Shown here: one piece after another, positions 1 to 5,829 of the stretch
Layout of the letters: each line of letters starts with the position of its first letter
Numbering within the stretch: position 1 is the first letter of the stretch
IMG/VR virus record: IMGVR_UViG_3300021962_000600
Span: 1 to 25,098 of that record
Length of the DNA stretch: 25,098 bases
DNA from: a virus
Strand: one strand, 5' to 3'
The notes under the pieces: generated by a model
What the model saw: only the letters and a program-made list of their open reading frames with translations
The model's database searches: none
Told to the model about the DNA's origin: nothing
Position numbers and translations under genes: made by a program

Positions 1-161
1 ACGGCTACGGCAGCGGCAACGGCGACGGCAGAGGCTACGGCGACGGCTACGGCGACGGCAACGGCAACGGCTACGGCGACGGCAGAGGCAACGGCTACGG
101 CTACGGCTACGGCGACGGCGACGGCAACGGCAGAGGCAACGGCTACGGCTACGGCTACGGC
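1..161 (+). repeat. GGC-NNN hexanucleotide repeat tract
   Basis: The tract is built of 6-bp units of GGC followed by TAC, GAC, AAC, AGC or AGA. The variable codon mostly differs in its first base only, as NAC. It begins before the window, so its full length is unknown. Such tracts expand and contract easily by slippage or recombination. Confidence 0.85.
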
Positions 162-257
162 ACCGCACTCACCTCAACCGACGGCGACGGCTGCGTTATT
201 CACATACTGACAACCGCCACAACTGTGGCACAACAACCCGCCGCGACAGCGGCATAA
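3..257 (+). CDS. Gly-X dipeptide repeat protein, 5' partial (cut by window edge)
   Basis: An open frame enters from the left edge and stops with TAA at 255-257. Up to about position 161 every odd codon is GGC (Gly) and the alternate codon is TAC, GAC, AAC, AGC or AGA, giving a Gly-Tyr/Asp/Asn/Ser/Arg dipeptide repeat. A short non-repeat tail rich in Thr and Ala follows (ending VAQQPAATAA). The stop lies just before the Shine-Dalgarno sequence of the next gene, as expected for a coding frame. Glycine-rich proteins of this type occur in phages next to homologues of the following gene, but I know of no function. Caution: the low-complexity repeat leaves all three plus frames open (Thr-Ala repeats to 210; an Arg-rich frame running into the next gene), so the choice of frame rests on composition and on stop position. 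Confidence 0.5.
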   Translation, partial: GYGSGNGDGRGYGDGYGDGNGNGYGDGRGNGYGYGYGDGDGNGRGNGYGYGYGTALTSTDGDGCVIHILTTATTVAQQPAATAA

Positions 258-271
258 AGAGGAGAAAGGCA

Positions 272-526
272 ATGTTCAAACCAACACACATCATCGTAGT
301 AGAAAGCGGCTGGGTATTTGCGGCAGTGCTGCAGGATGAGAAAGACCACATCCGTGCGAACGAATGCGCGGTTATACGCACATGGGGCACAACCAACGGT
401 CTCGGGGAGCTTGCGCTCAAAGGCCCGACGTCCTCCACCGTGCTCGAACGCTGCCATGTGACGCTAATACCAAAGTCAAAGGTGCTGTTCACAATGGAAT
501 GTGCCCCGCTGGTATGGATCAAATAA
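272..526 (+). CDS. Small conserved phage-type protein, function unknown
   Basis: 84 aa, ATG start placed by a strong upstream purine stretch (AGAGGAGAAAGG at 258-269). The protein opens with a hydrophobic strand followed by VESGWVFAAVL, then a central IRTWGTTNGLGELALKGPT segment. I recognise this general pattern (ESGWVF, then WGTTxGLGxxAxxGPT) from small uncharacterised proteins of many tailed phages. No catalytic residues, membrane segment or cysteine motif stand out. It follows the Gly-X repeat ORF by 14 bases and is probably co-transcribed with it. It lies upstream of the strong promoter at 534, so it belongs to the preceding transcription unit. Confidence 0.75.
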   Translation: MFKPTHIIVVESGWVFAAVLQDEKDHIRANECAVIRTWGTTNGLGELALKGPTSSTVLERCHVTLIPKSKVLFTMECAPLVWIK

Positions 527-533
527 TCCCATC

Positions 534-563
534 TTGACAAAACTTGTTATACTGTGTTATAAT
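534..563 (+). promoter_or_regulatory. Sigma70-type promoter
   Basis: TTGACA (534-539) and TATAAT (558-563) are both perfect consensus hexamers, separated by 18 bp. Transcription should begin near 570. It sits in the gap between the 272-526 gene and the DUF3150 gene and points into the latter. Confidence 0.85.
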
Positions 564-575
564 GTGTCTACACAT
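562..575. promoter_or_regulatory. Dyad overlapping the transcription start (possible operator)
   Basis: ATGTGT-CT-ACACAT is a 6-bp inverted repeat with a 2-bp centre. It overlaps the last bases of the -10 box and the expected start site, a usual place for a repressor operator. Binding is inferred only from position and symmetry. Confidence 0.4.
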
Positions 576-605
576 TTGGAAGTAAGTCTTTGAAAGTAAA
601 CCAGT

Positions 606-623
606 TTACTAACATCTTAGTAA
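606..623. promoter_or_regulatory. 18-bp palindrome, copy 1 (operator or RNA hairpin)
   Basis: TTACTAACATCTTAGTAA: perfect 7-bp arms around a 4-bp centre. It lies in the leader about 40 nt downstream of the predicted transcription start and 21 nt before the start codon of the DUF3150 gene. Near-identical copies are at 1594-1611 and 4742-4759. Confidence 0.7.
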
Positions 624-644
624 GCGCAACCAAGGAGCAAGACT

Positions 645-1586
645 ATGTACGACCTGACAAACTTGAACGACGACTACCCAGAACTGCCTGCGTTGAACTT
701 CTCGCAGGCTCCGAAGATCGCAGTGCCTTCAATCTCTGGCAGCGCCATGTTGGTGGAGCTATCTATCCGCAATTGGGCAGGGCGCAAGTTGGACAAGAGC
801 GCGTCACAGAAAGTGACCCTCGACAACCGTGCCTCTACCGGCGTTGCCAACGTCAACAAGAAGCTGCTGGGTGACTGCGCCGAGCTCTCTGCAGTGCTCA
901 AGTTCGCTGCCGGTGTGCGTAACGCGCACTACGCCATGACAATGCCGTGGTCTGACACTGGGTTGCGCCTGCTGCCCACCAGCCAGTACTTCAAGTACAA
1001 CCAGACGATGATTGACCTCAAGGCGCAGTACTTCGAGCTGGTCGACGCGTTCCTGTCCTCTTATGGCTGGGAGATTACCCAAGCGCAGGTCAAGCTGGGC
1101 GATCTGTTCAACCCCGACGAGTACCCCTCAGCGGCGTCGCTGCAGTCAAAGTTCGGGTTCGGGTTCACCTTCATTCCACTGGCCGAGGCGAAGGACTGGC
1201 GCATCGACATCGAGCACGAAGCCAAAGAAGAACTGGAGCAGCACTACGCCAGCTACTACCGCAGGCAGTGGGAGTCGGCAATGAGTGACGTGAACGCCCG
1301 GCTGCTGGACGTGCTGACACGTATGTCAGAGCGGCTGGACTACGGCGACAACGAGACCAAGAAGATTTTCCGCGACTCTCTGGTGGCGAACGTGCTGGAG
1401 ATTGTGGAGTTGGTCGACGCCTGTAACCTCACCGGTGACCCCATCATGCGCAGTAACGCACAAGCCCTGCGTGACGCCCTGCACGGTATAGACGCCGCCG
1501 ATTTGCGTGATGACCACAGGCTGCGTGCCGCCACCAAGAAAGCCGTGGACGAGGTGATCGCCTCACTGCCCGGCCTCGGCATGTAA
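645..1586 (+). CDS. DUF3150-like protein, first gene of the MoxR-VWA triad
   Basis: 313 aa, ATG preceded by AAGGAG at 633-638. Mostly helical and charged, with a long central-to-C-terminal helical stretch (about residues 190-310) and no signal peptide, membrane segment or obvious catalytic motif. I assign it to DUF3150 from overall character and above all from its neighbours: in phages and some bacteria DUF3150 proteins are encoded directly before a MoxR-type AAA+ ATPase and a metallopeptidase-like VWA protein, exactly as here. Known for the family: no biochemical function. Inferred: a substrate or adaptor of the ATPase/VWA machine. Probably transcribed from the promoter at 534 and possibly controlled through the palindrome at 606-623. 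The next gene begins 72 bp downstream, after a second palindrome and a hairpin. Confidence 0.75.
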   Translation: MYDLTNLNDDYPELPALNFSQAPKIAVPSISGSAMLVELSIRNWAGRKLDKSASQKVTLDNRASTGVANVNKKLLGDCAELSAVLKFAAGVRNAHYAMTMPWSDTGLRLLPTSQYFKYNQTMIDLKAQYFELVDAFLSSYGWEITQAQVKLGDLFNPDEYPSAASLQSKFGFGFTFIPLAEAKDWRIDIEHEAKEELEQHYASYYRRQWESAMSDVNARLLDVLTRMSERLDYGDNETKKIFRDSLVANVLEIVELVDACNLTGDPIMRSNAQALRDALHGIDAADLRDDHRLRAATKKAVDEVIASLPGLGM

Positions 1587-1593
1587 GCCCGAA

Positions 1594-1611
1594 ATACTAA
1601 GATTTTAGTAA
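1594..1611. promoter_or_regulatory. 18-bp palindrome, copy 2
   Basis: ATACTAAGATTTTAGTAA. The inner 6-bp arms TACTAA/TTAGTA are perfect around GATT; the outermost pair is broken (A/A). It lies 7 nt after the DUF3150 stop codon and 47 nt before the AAA+ ATPase start, in the same relative setting as copy 1. Confidence 0.7.
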
Positions 1612-1621
1612 ACCCCACCCA

Positions 1622-1640
1622 GCGCCACATACCGTGGCGC
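1622..1640 (+). promoter_or_regulatory. GC-rich intergenic hairpin
   Basis: GCGCCAC-ATACC-GTGGCGC forms a perfect 7-bp stem with a 5-nt loop between the DUF3150 and AAA+ genes. No T-run follows, so it is not a classic terminator. It may be a processing or stabilising hairpin that sets the expression ratio of the two genes. Confidence 0.5.
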
Positions 1641-1658
1641 GTTACTAGGAGCACGACC

Positions 1659-2744
1659 ATGCAAATGTACAACCTCAACCTGCAGCAAGCCGCTGACCTC
1701 GTTCTGGCGTCACGATTCGGACGCACCGCAGTGCTGCTGCAAGGCCACATGGGCTGCGGTAAAACATCCATAGGCAAGACACTGGCAGCAGCGCTGCCCA
1801 CTCACACGCTGTGCTACTTCGACTGCACAACCAAGTCCCTTGGGGACGTCATGGTGCCCAACATCAAGGATATGCACGGCAACGACTTCGTGCGCTTTGC
1901 GCCGAATGAAGAGTTCGGTGTGCATTTGAACAAGCCCGTGATCCTGAATATCGACGAGTACGGCAAGGCCGACCCCAGTACCAAGAACGCGCTGCTGCGT
2001 GTCATGCAGGAGTTTCAGGTGGGGCCGTATCCGCTGCCCGAGGGCTCGATTGTGTTTGCCACGACCAACCTCGGTGCCGAGGGTGTCGGCGATCTGCTGC
2101 CACCGCACGCTCGCAACCGCATCACCACGGTGACACTGCGTAAACCCACGGCCATGGAGTTCATCGAGTGGGGTATCTCCAACGGCATCGACCACGCCAT
2201 ACTCGGCTGGGTCAAGGACAACCCGCACTGCATGCAGTCATTCGAGGAAGTCAAAGACCCGGAGGAGAACCCGTACATCTATCACCCGCGCTCCACCCGC
2301 GCCGCGTTCGTCACGCCACGTTCACTGGAGAAGGCGTCCAACTGGCTGAAGCACCGCCGCTCACTGGATAACACAACGCTGACAGCAGCACTGATAGGCA
2401 CACTGGGCGCGCAAGCAGCGATGGACATGGCCGCGTTCATCGAGATGGCAGACAAGCTGCCGACGCTCGACTCGATCAAGAAGTCCCCTGACACGGCACT
2501 TGTGCCGGACAACGTGGCCGCAGTGTGTATGGTGGTGTACCGCGTGCTGGGCTGCATTGACAAGAGCTGGGTGGAGGCATGGCACACCTACCTGCAGCGA
2601 CTGCCCAACGAGGCGCAAGCCCTGTTCGTCAACGGCGTACGCTCTGACAAGTACAACAACGAGCGACGCATCGCCGTGATGAACGCTCCGTCATTCACTC
2701 AGTGGGTACACAAGTTCAGCTATCTGTTCGGAGGGGATCAGTAA
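1659..2744 (+). CDS. MoxR/CobS-type AAA+ ATPase
   Basis: 361 aa. Walker A GHMGCGKT at residues 29-36, Walker B VILNIDEYGKA near 94-104, sensor 1 FATTN near 130-134, and an arginine-finger-like HARNRI just after it. This is the MoxR-branch AAA+ layout, with a helical C-terminal half lacking recognisable motifs. MoxR ATPases form rings that act with VWA-domain partners in remodelling or metal insertion (RavA-ViaA, CobS-CobT, NorQ-NorD). The stop overlaps the start of the VWA gene (TAATG), so the two are translationally coupled and probably interact. The phage target of this machine is unknown. Start: ATG with CTAGGAG upstream at 1645-1651; it follows a palindrome and a hairpin that may modulate its expression. 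Confidence 0.85.
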   Translation: MQMYNLNLQQAADLVLASRFGRTAVLLQGHMGCGKTSIGKTLAAALPTHTLCYFDCTTKSLGDVMVPNIKDMHGNDFVRFAPNEEFGVHLNKPVILNIDEYGKADPSTKNALLRVMQEFQVGPYPLPEGSIVFATTNLGAEGVGDLLPPHARNRITTVTLRKPTAMEFIEWGISNGIDHAILGWVKDNPHCMQSFEEVKDPEENPYIYHPRSTRAAFVTPRSLEKASNWLKHRRSLDNTTLTAALIGTLGAQAAMDMAAFIEMADKLPTLDSIKKSPDTALVPDNVAAVCMVVYRVLGCIDKSWVEAWHTYLQRLPNEAQALFVNGVRSDKYNNERRIAVMNAPSFTQWVHKFSYLFGGDQ

Positions 2745-3904
2745 TGTTCAACACCAAGGTGAGCGAAGAGCAGCGACTGGAGAAGGCCATGTGCAACCTC
2801 ATGGCCGAGCCGTATCTGATGGCGCTGTGCCCGGTGATGATGCTCGGCAAACGCACGATAGATGACAAGACGCCCACGGCCTGCACAGACGGGATCAACG
2901 AGAAGTACGGTCGCAAGTTCGTCGCCGCGTGTCCCGACAAACCCCTGCGCGGTGTACTGCTGCACGAGCTGGGGCACAAGATGTTCCGACACGTCACGAC
3001 ATGGCAGCACCTGTGGAAGCGCAACCCTCGCAAGGCCAACGTCGCAGCCGATTACGTTGTGAACCTGTGGGTGCAGAGCCTGATCGACAGCGGCGTCAAC
3101 GCATCCATGGACTGGCCGCACCCCGCCGTCTGCCTGCTCGACGACAAGTACAAGGGCATGAGTGTGCAGCAGGTGTTTGATCTACTGCCAGATGACGGCG
3201 ACGAAGGCGGTGCTGACGACCACGACTGGGAAGCTGCGCAGCAGATGACAGATGACGAAGTGCAGGAGCTGGCCGAGCAGATTGACTCCGCGCTGCGCCA
3301 AGGCGCACTTGCTGCACAGAAGGCGGGTAATGGCACCCAGCTGGACTTAGGCGAGCTGCTGACCCCGAGGGTTGACTGGCGCGCCGCGCTGCGGGAGTTC
3401 ATCAGCACAACTTGCGCCGGCAACGATTACGCCACATGGTCTCGCCCCAACCGCAGGTTCATCGGCTCAGGGGTGTATATGCCCAGCGGGGTGAGTGAGC
3501 AGGTGGGTGAGATTGTGGTGGGTATCGACACCTCCGGCAGTATCGACGCCGCCGCGCTGCGTGAGTTCTTGTCAGAGGTGGCGGGTATCTGCGAGCAGGT
3601 CAAGCCTAGCCGCCTGCGCCTGCTGTACTGGGACACTGACGTGCAGGGTGAGGAAGTGTACGACCTGACCTCATTGCCTACGCTCGCCAGTTCAACAAAG
3701 CCTGTCGGTGGTGGAGGCACCAGCGCCGCGTGCGTGCCAGACTATCTGCGCGAGAAGAACATCAAGCCGCAGGCGGTGGTGATGCTGACTGATGGGTATG
3801 TGTATTCGTGGGGTCAGTGGGACGTGCCGTTGCTGTGGTGTGTGATTGGGTCTAAACAAGTTCCGCCCGTCGGGCGCGTGGTGTACGCAGGAGCAGGTCT
3901 ATGA
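2744..3904 (+). CDS. VWA-domain protein with HExxH metallopeptidase-like N-terminal domain
   Basis: 386 aa. The N-terminal half carries HELGH at residues 74-78 inside a helix, the zinc-binding signature of DUF2201-type metallopeptidase-like domains. An acidic linker (about 147-175, rich in Asp/Glu) follows. The C-terminal half is a VWA fold with the MIDAS signature DTSGS at 262-266, GGGGT at 322-326 and VMLTDG at 346-351. The layout matches the phage/bacterial family found beside MoxR ATPases and resembles CobT/ViaA-like partners. Inferred role: a metal-dependent effector or adaptor of the AAA+ ring encoded just upstream; whether the HELGH is proteolytic is not shown by the sequence. The ATG at 2744 overlaps the upstream stop; an earlier in-frame start at 2702 would overlap the ATPase gene and is unlikely. 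Confidence 0.85.
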   Translation: MFNTKVSEEQRLEKAMCNLMAEPYLMALCPVMMLGKRTIDDKTPTACTDGINEKYGRKFVAACPDKPLRGVLLHELGHKMFRHVTTWQHLWKRNPRKANVAADYVVNLWVQSLIDSGVNASMDWPHPAVCLLDDKYKGMSVQQVFDLLPDDGDEGGADDHDWEAAQQMTDDEVQELAEQIDSALRQGALAAQKAGNGTQLDLGELLTPRVDWRAALREFISTTCAGNDYATWSRPNRRFIGSGVYMPSGVSEQVGEIVVGIDTSGSIDAAALREFLSEVAGICEQVKPSRLRLLYWDTDVQGEEVYDLTSLPTLASSTKPVGGGGTSAACVPDYLREKNIKPQAVVMLTDGYVYSWGQWDVPLLWCVIGSKQVPPVGRVVYAGAGL

Positions 3905-4152
3905 AGAACGATGTAATCCGAGTGGAGTTCAGGCCAGATCATCGGTGGCAGATAGAAGTCAGCGCCTTTGAGCTCGACCCGGAGCAGTTTGGGCTGCGCA
4001 GCTGGTACACGTCAGTTGACACAATGCCTAAATGGATACAAGATAAGTTAATAAAGCTACAAATAATGCAGACCCCTCCGCCGGTTATCGACATTGCTGG
4101 AGTTGGTAAACGGATAGGAAACAACGTGTTCTGGGTGTACCCAGACGAGTAA
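3901..4152 (+). CDS. Small phage protein of unknown function
   Basis: 83 aa; the ATG overlaps the VWA stop codon (ATGA), implying translational coupling. The central segment WYTSVDTMPKWIQDKLIKL is amphipathic and the end (GVGKRIGNNVFWVYPDE) reads as a beta strand. I recognise the general pattern (MPxWIQxKLxxL ... GVGxRIxxxVFWVY) from uncharacterised small proteins of tailed phages; no function can be assigned. It travels with the MoxR-VWA block but may simply be a passenger. Confidence 0.7.
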   Translation: MKNDVIRVEFRPDHRWQIEVSAFELDPEQFGLRSWYTSVDTMPKWIQDKLIKLQIMQTPPPVIDIAGVGKRIGNNVFWVYPDE

Positions 4153-4167
4153 CTTACGGAGCATAAG

Positions 4168-4446
4168 ATGCGGTACAAACCATGCTTAAGTTGTTCGGCG
4201 TTATTTTTTTACTACGAAGGGGAAGAGTGGAAAACACAGTGCCTGCGGTGCTACCTGCAGAAGAGGCAGAAACAAGCGGACAGCAAACCAACGCAGAACG
4301 GAACGGACATACCCGATGATATTTTGAAAAAGCTGATAATCCTGTGCCACCCTGACAAACACGGGAACAGCGAGATGAGCAACGCTGTAACTGTTTGGCT
4401 GCTGAGCAAAAAGCAAACCCGCGCCGGTAAGCGCGGCTACAAATAA
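4168..4446 (+). CDS. Zinc-ribbon and J-domain-like small protein
   Basis: 92 aa. Two CxxC pairs (C6/C9 and C25/C28) suggest a small zinc ribbon. The C-terminal half holds LIILCHPDKHGNSE (residues 56-69), whose HPDKH at 61-65 matches the signature loop of J-domains, which stimulate Hsp70 (DnaK) ATPase. The segment is shorter than a full J-domain, with one helix after the HPD motif and a basic tail. Similar mini-proteins with an HPDKH motif occur in other phages. Possible roles are recruiting host DnaK or binding nucleic acid; both are inference. ATG with GGAG at 4157-4160. Confidence 0.65.
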   Translation: MRYKPCLSCSALFFYYEGEEWKTQCLRCYLQKRQKQADSKPTQNGTDIPDDILKKLIILCHPDKHGNSEMSNAVTVWLLSKKQTRAGKRGYK

Positions 4447-4468
4447 CTACTGTTATCGAGGCACCGCC

Positions 4469-4756
4469 ATGGCGATGACGCCAGAGAAGAAAGTCAAACA
4501 GCGCGTCGTCGCGCAACTCAAAACGATAGGCGCGTATTACTTCTACCCAGTGACGGCGGGGTATGGCACCTCGGGGGTGCCCGACGTAGTGTGCTGTCAT
4601 CAGGGCCGATTCATTGGCATCGAGTGTAAGGCAGGTAAAGGCAAGACCACGGCCCTGCAAGAGAAGAACCTCAACGACATTCGAGACGCAGGGGGTGTGG
4701 CGCTCGTGATCAACGAGACAAACGTCGATCAACTGCTGGAATTACTAAAATCTTAG
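4469..4756 (+). CDS. VRR-NUC domain nuclease
   Basis: 95 aa, essentially a stand-alone VRR-NUC domain of the PD-(D/E)XK superfamily. Key residues: SGVPD ending in D39, then FIGIECKAGKGKTT with E52 and K54, then Q64; together these give the D...ExK...Q active-site pattern. A lysine-rich helix precedes (residues 5-18). Stand-alone VRR-NUC proteins are common in phages near replication genes and are thought to cut branched or flapped DNA (compare the FAN1 nuclease domain). The start at 4469 places ATG in CCATGG after a weak GAGG at 4458-4461; a second in-frame ATG lies two codons downstream. Its stop codon TAG (4754-4756) lies inside the third copy of the 18-bp palindrome. Confidence 0.88.
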   Translation: MAMTPEKKVKQRVVAQLKTIGAYYFYPVTAGYGTSGVPDVVCCHQGRFIGIECKAGKGKTTALQEKNLNDIRDAGGVALVINETNVDQLLELLKS

Positions 4757-4759
4757 TAA
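4742..4759. promoter_or_regulatory. 18-bp palindrome, copy 3
   Basis: TTACTAAAATCTTAGTAA: perfect 7-bp arms. It overlaps the last codons and the stop of the VRR-NUC gene and opens the 223-bp gap before the HTH gene at 4980. Confidence 0.7.
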
Positions 4760-4979
4760 AGAAAGCGTTTGCACTCCCAGCCGGAGGTGGAGCAAAACAC
4801 CGGCAGCGCAAGGAGTCAGCGGTCTGTGTCACCACGCTCCCCGCCACGTAGAGACGACACACTGGTTGCCCCGTCGGGAACAACATCTGGTGCTATCGTG
4901 GATACGTGCTCTGATTGCGTACCGGTGCCGTCAGCGGTTTATCTGGCGGACACAAATTTACTACTAAGGAGCAACAACC
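4757..4979. other. 223-bp intergenic region, possible weak promoter
   Basis: The longest gene-free stretch in the window. It starts with palindrome copy 3 and ends with AAGGAG (4967-4972) for the HTH gene. A weak promoter candidate is TTGCGT (4915-4920), 17 bp, TTTATC (4938-4943). An open frame at 4769-5044 crosses it but overlaps the HTH gene and has a low-complexity Ser/Arg composition, so I do not call it. No tRNA-like fold or terminator was seen. Confidence 0.35.
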
Positions 4980-5246
4980 ATGAAAGCGCAAAAACGACTA
5001 GAAGCAGAAGACGTACGACACGAAGTATTCCGCCAGTTGCTTGACTTGCTCTGGGGCTATAACGGTGAAGCACTAAAAGAATTGGCCGATGAGGCCGGCA
5101 TCCACTGGACGACGATCTACGCATGGCAGAGAGGCGCGACATACGCCCCTCGCATCGACAAGATCGCTGCCGTCGCCACGGTGCTCGGTTATACCCTGAC
5201 GCTGACGAAGAGTTCGTCCACACCAGCGCTGCGGAGAATCAAATGA
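4980..5246 (+). CDS. Helix-turn-helix (XRE-like) DNA-binding protein
   Basis: 88 aa. Residues about 32-62 (LKELADEAGIHWTTIYAWQR, then PRIDKIAAVATVLG) form an XRE/lambda-repressor-like HTH with the typical run of a helix, a turn at AGI, a recognition helix HWTTIYAWQ and a following helix ending in LGYTL. Small proteins of this type act as phage transcription regulators. It could read the palindromes at 606, 1594 and 4742, one of which sits upstream of its own gene, but that is inference from proximity. ATG after a good AAGGAG site. The stop overlaps the next start (ATGA), so the two are coupled. Confidence 0.8.
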   Translation: MKAQKRLEAEDVRHEVFRQLLDLLWGYNGEALKELADEAGIHWTTIYAWQRGATYAPRIDKIAAVATVLGYTLTLTKSSSTPALRRIK

Positions 5247-5500
5247 GTGGTATTCCAGAAGGTGCAGTAGACGCAGTGACCGATCTGTTCGACAAGGTGC
5301 TGCGCACCATCGACGAGTGGGAAGAAAAGAGCCCCGAGTCAGAGGAGTTCAAGCAGGACGTGGTGATCAACACCATGACCAATGTACTGGCCGTGATGTC
5401 GATGGAGTACGGCTACGAGCCTGAATTTATTACCCACTCACTGCTGTCCACCCTACGCGTCAACGGGGCGTTCGACGACGATCACGCAACGGTACATTAA
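5243..5500 (+). CDS. Small acidic protein of unknown function
   Basis: 85 aa starting at the ATG that overlaps the HTH stop codon; an upstream in-frame start at 5123 would bury most of the HTH gene and is rejected. The protein is strongly acidic (DEWEEKSPESEEFKQD at about residues 25-40) and predicted mostly helical, with no cysteine motif, membrane segment or recognisable domain. Its coupling to the HTH gene makes a co-regulator or antirepressor conceivable, but nothing in the sequence demonstrates this. Confidence 0.65.
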   Translation: MSGIPEGAVDAVTDLFDKVLRTIDEWEEKSPESEEFKQDVVINTMTNVLAVMSMEYGYEPEFITHSLLSTLRVNGAFDDDHATVH

Positions 5501-5526
5501 CAACCAACCACCCAAGGAGAAACACC

Positions 5527-5829
5527 ATGAACCATCTGATGGACAACATAGGCCACACCCAGCTCGGCGCAGAAAAGCCAATGCCTGCTGTAGAAATCCC
5601 TCTGCAGATGCAGGTAATTGGAGGCGAGCTAAACCGGCTTTACGATGTGATCGATACCTTGCACAAGCGTCTTGATTCCGTGTGTTCCGCCGAACAGGAT
5701 GTGAACGAAATCGACTCCAAGCCTCCCACTCCCCAAACGGATCACGGTAGACAGCTACACCTCTTTGCACAGGACATACGCCTTGCCACGCATCGAATTG
5801 GGATTTTGCTCCGGAGACTTGAGCTGTGA
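5527..5829 (+). CDS. Small helical phage protein of unknown function
   Basis: 100 aa, ATG with AAGGAGA at 5514-5520. The central EIPLQMQVIGGELNRLYDVIDTLHKRLDSV (residues 24 to about 53) is a long amphipathic heptad-like helix suggesting a small coiled coil. A polar linker and a C-terminal helix (LATHRIGILLRRLEL) follow. I recognise similar unannotated proteins in tailed phages, without a function. It lies directly before the endolysin and overlaps its GTG start, so it could be a lysis accessory, but it has no transmembrane segment and is not an obvious holin or spanin. Confidence 0.65.
   Translation: MNHLMDNIGHTQLGAEKPMPAVEIPLQMQVIGGELNRLYDVIDTLHKRLDSVCSAEQDVNEIDSKPPTPQTDHGRQLHLFAQDIRLATHRIGILLRRLEL

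Noticed and set aside
1-161. CRISPR-like or other spaced-repeat array
   Set aside because: Units are contiguous 6-mers without unique spacers, and the tract encodes a Gly-X peptide; it is a coding microsatellite.
590-874. 94-aa plus ORF from TTG, overlapping the DUF3150 gene
   Set aside because: Poor start, no ribosome site, Arg/Gln-rich off-frame composition. It would overlap palindrome copy 1 and most of its length lies inside the real gene.
4016-4047. TTGACA inside the 3901-4152 gene as a promoter
   Set aside because: No good -10 hexamer at 16-18 bp; nearest matches (TACAAG, GATAAG) are at poor spacing, and the site is inside codons.
4769-5044. 91-aa plus ORF in the intergenic region
   Set aside because: Overlaps the HTH gene in another frame; low-complexity Ser/Arg/Thr composition and no ribosome site.
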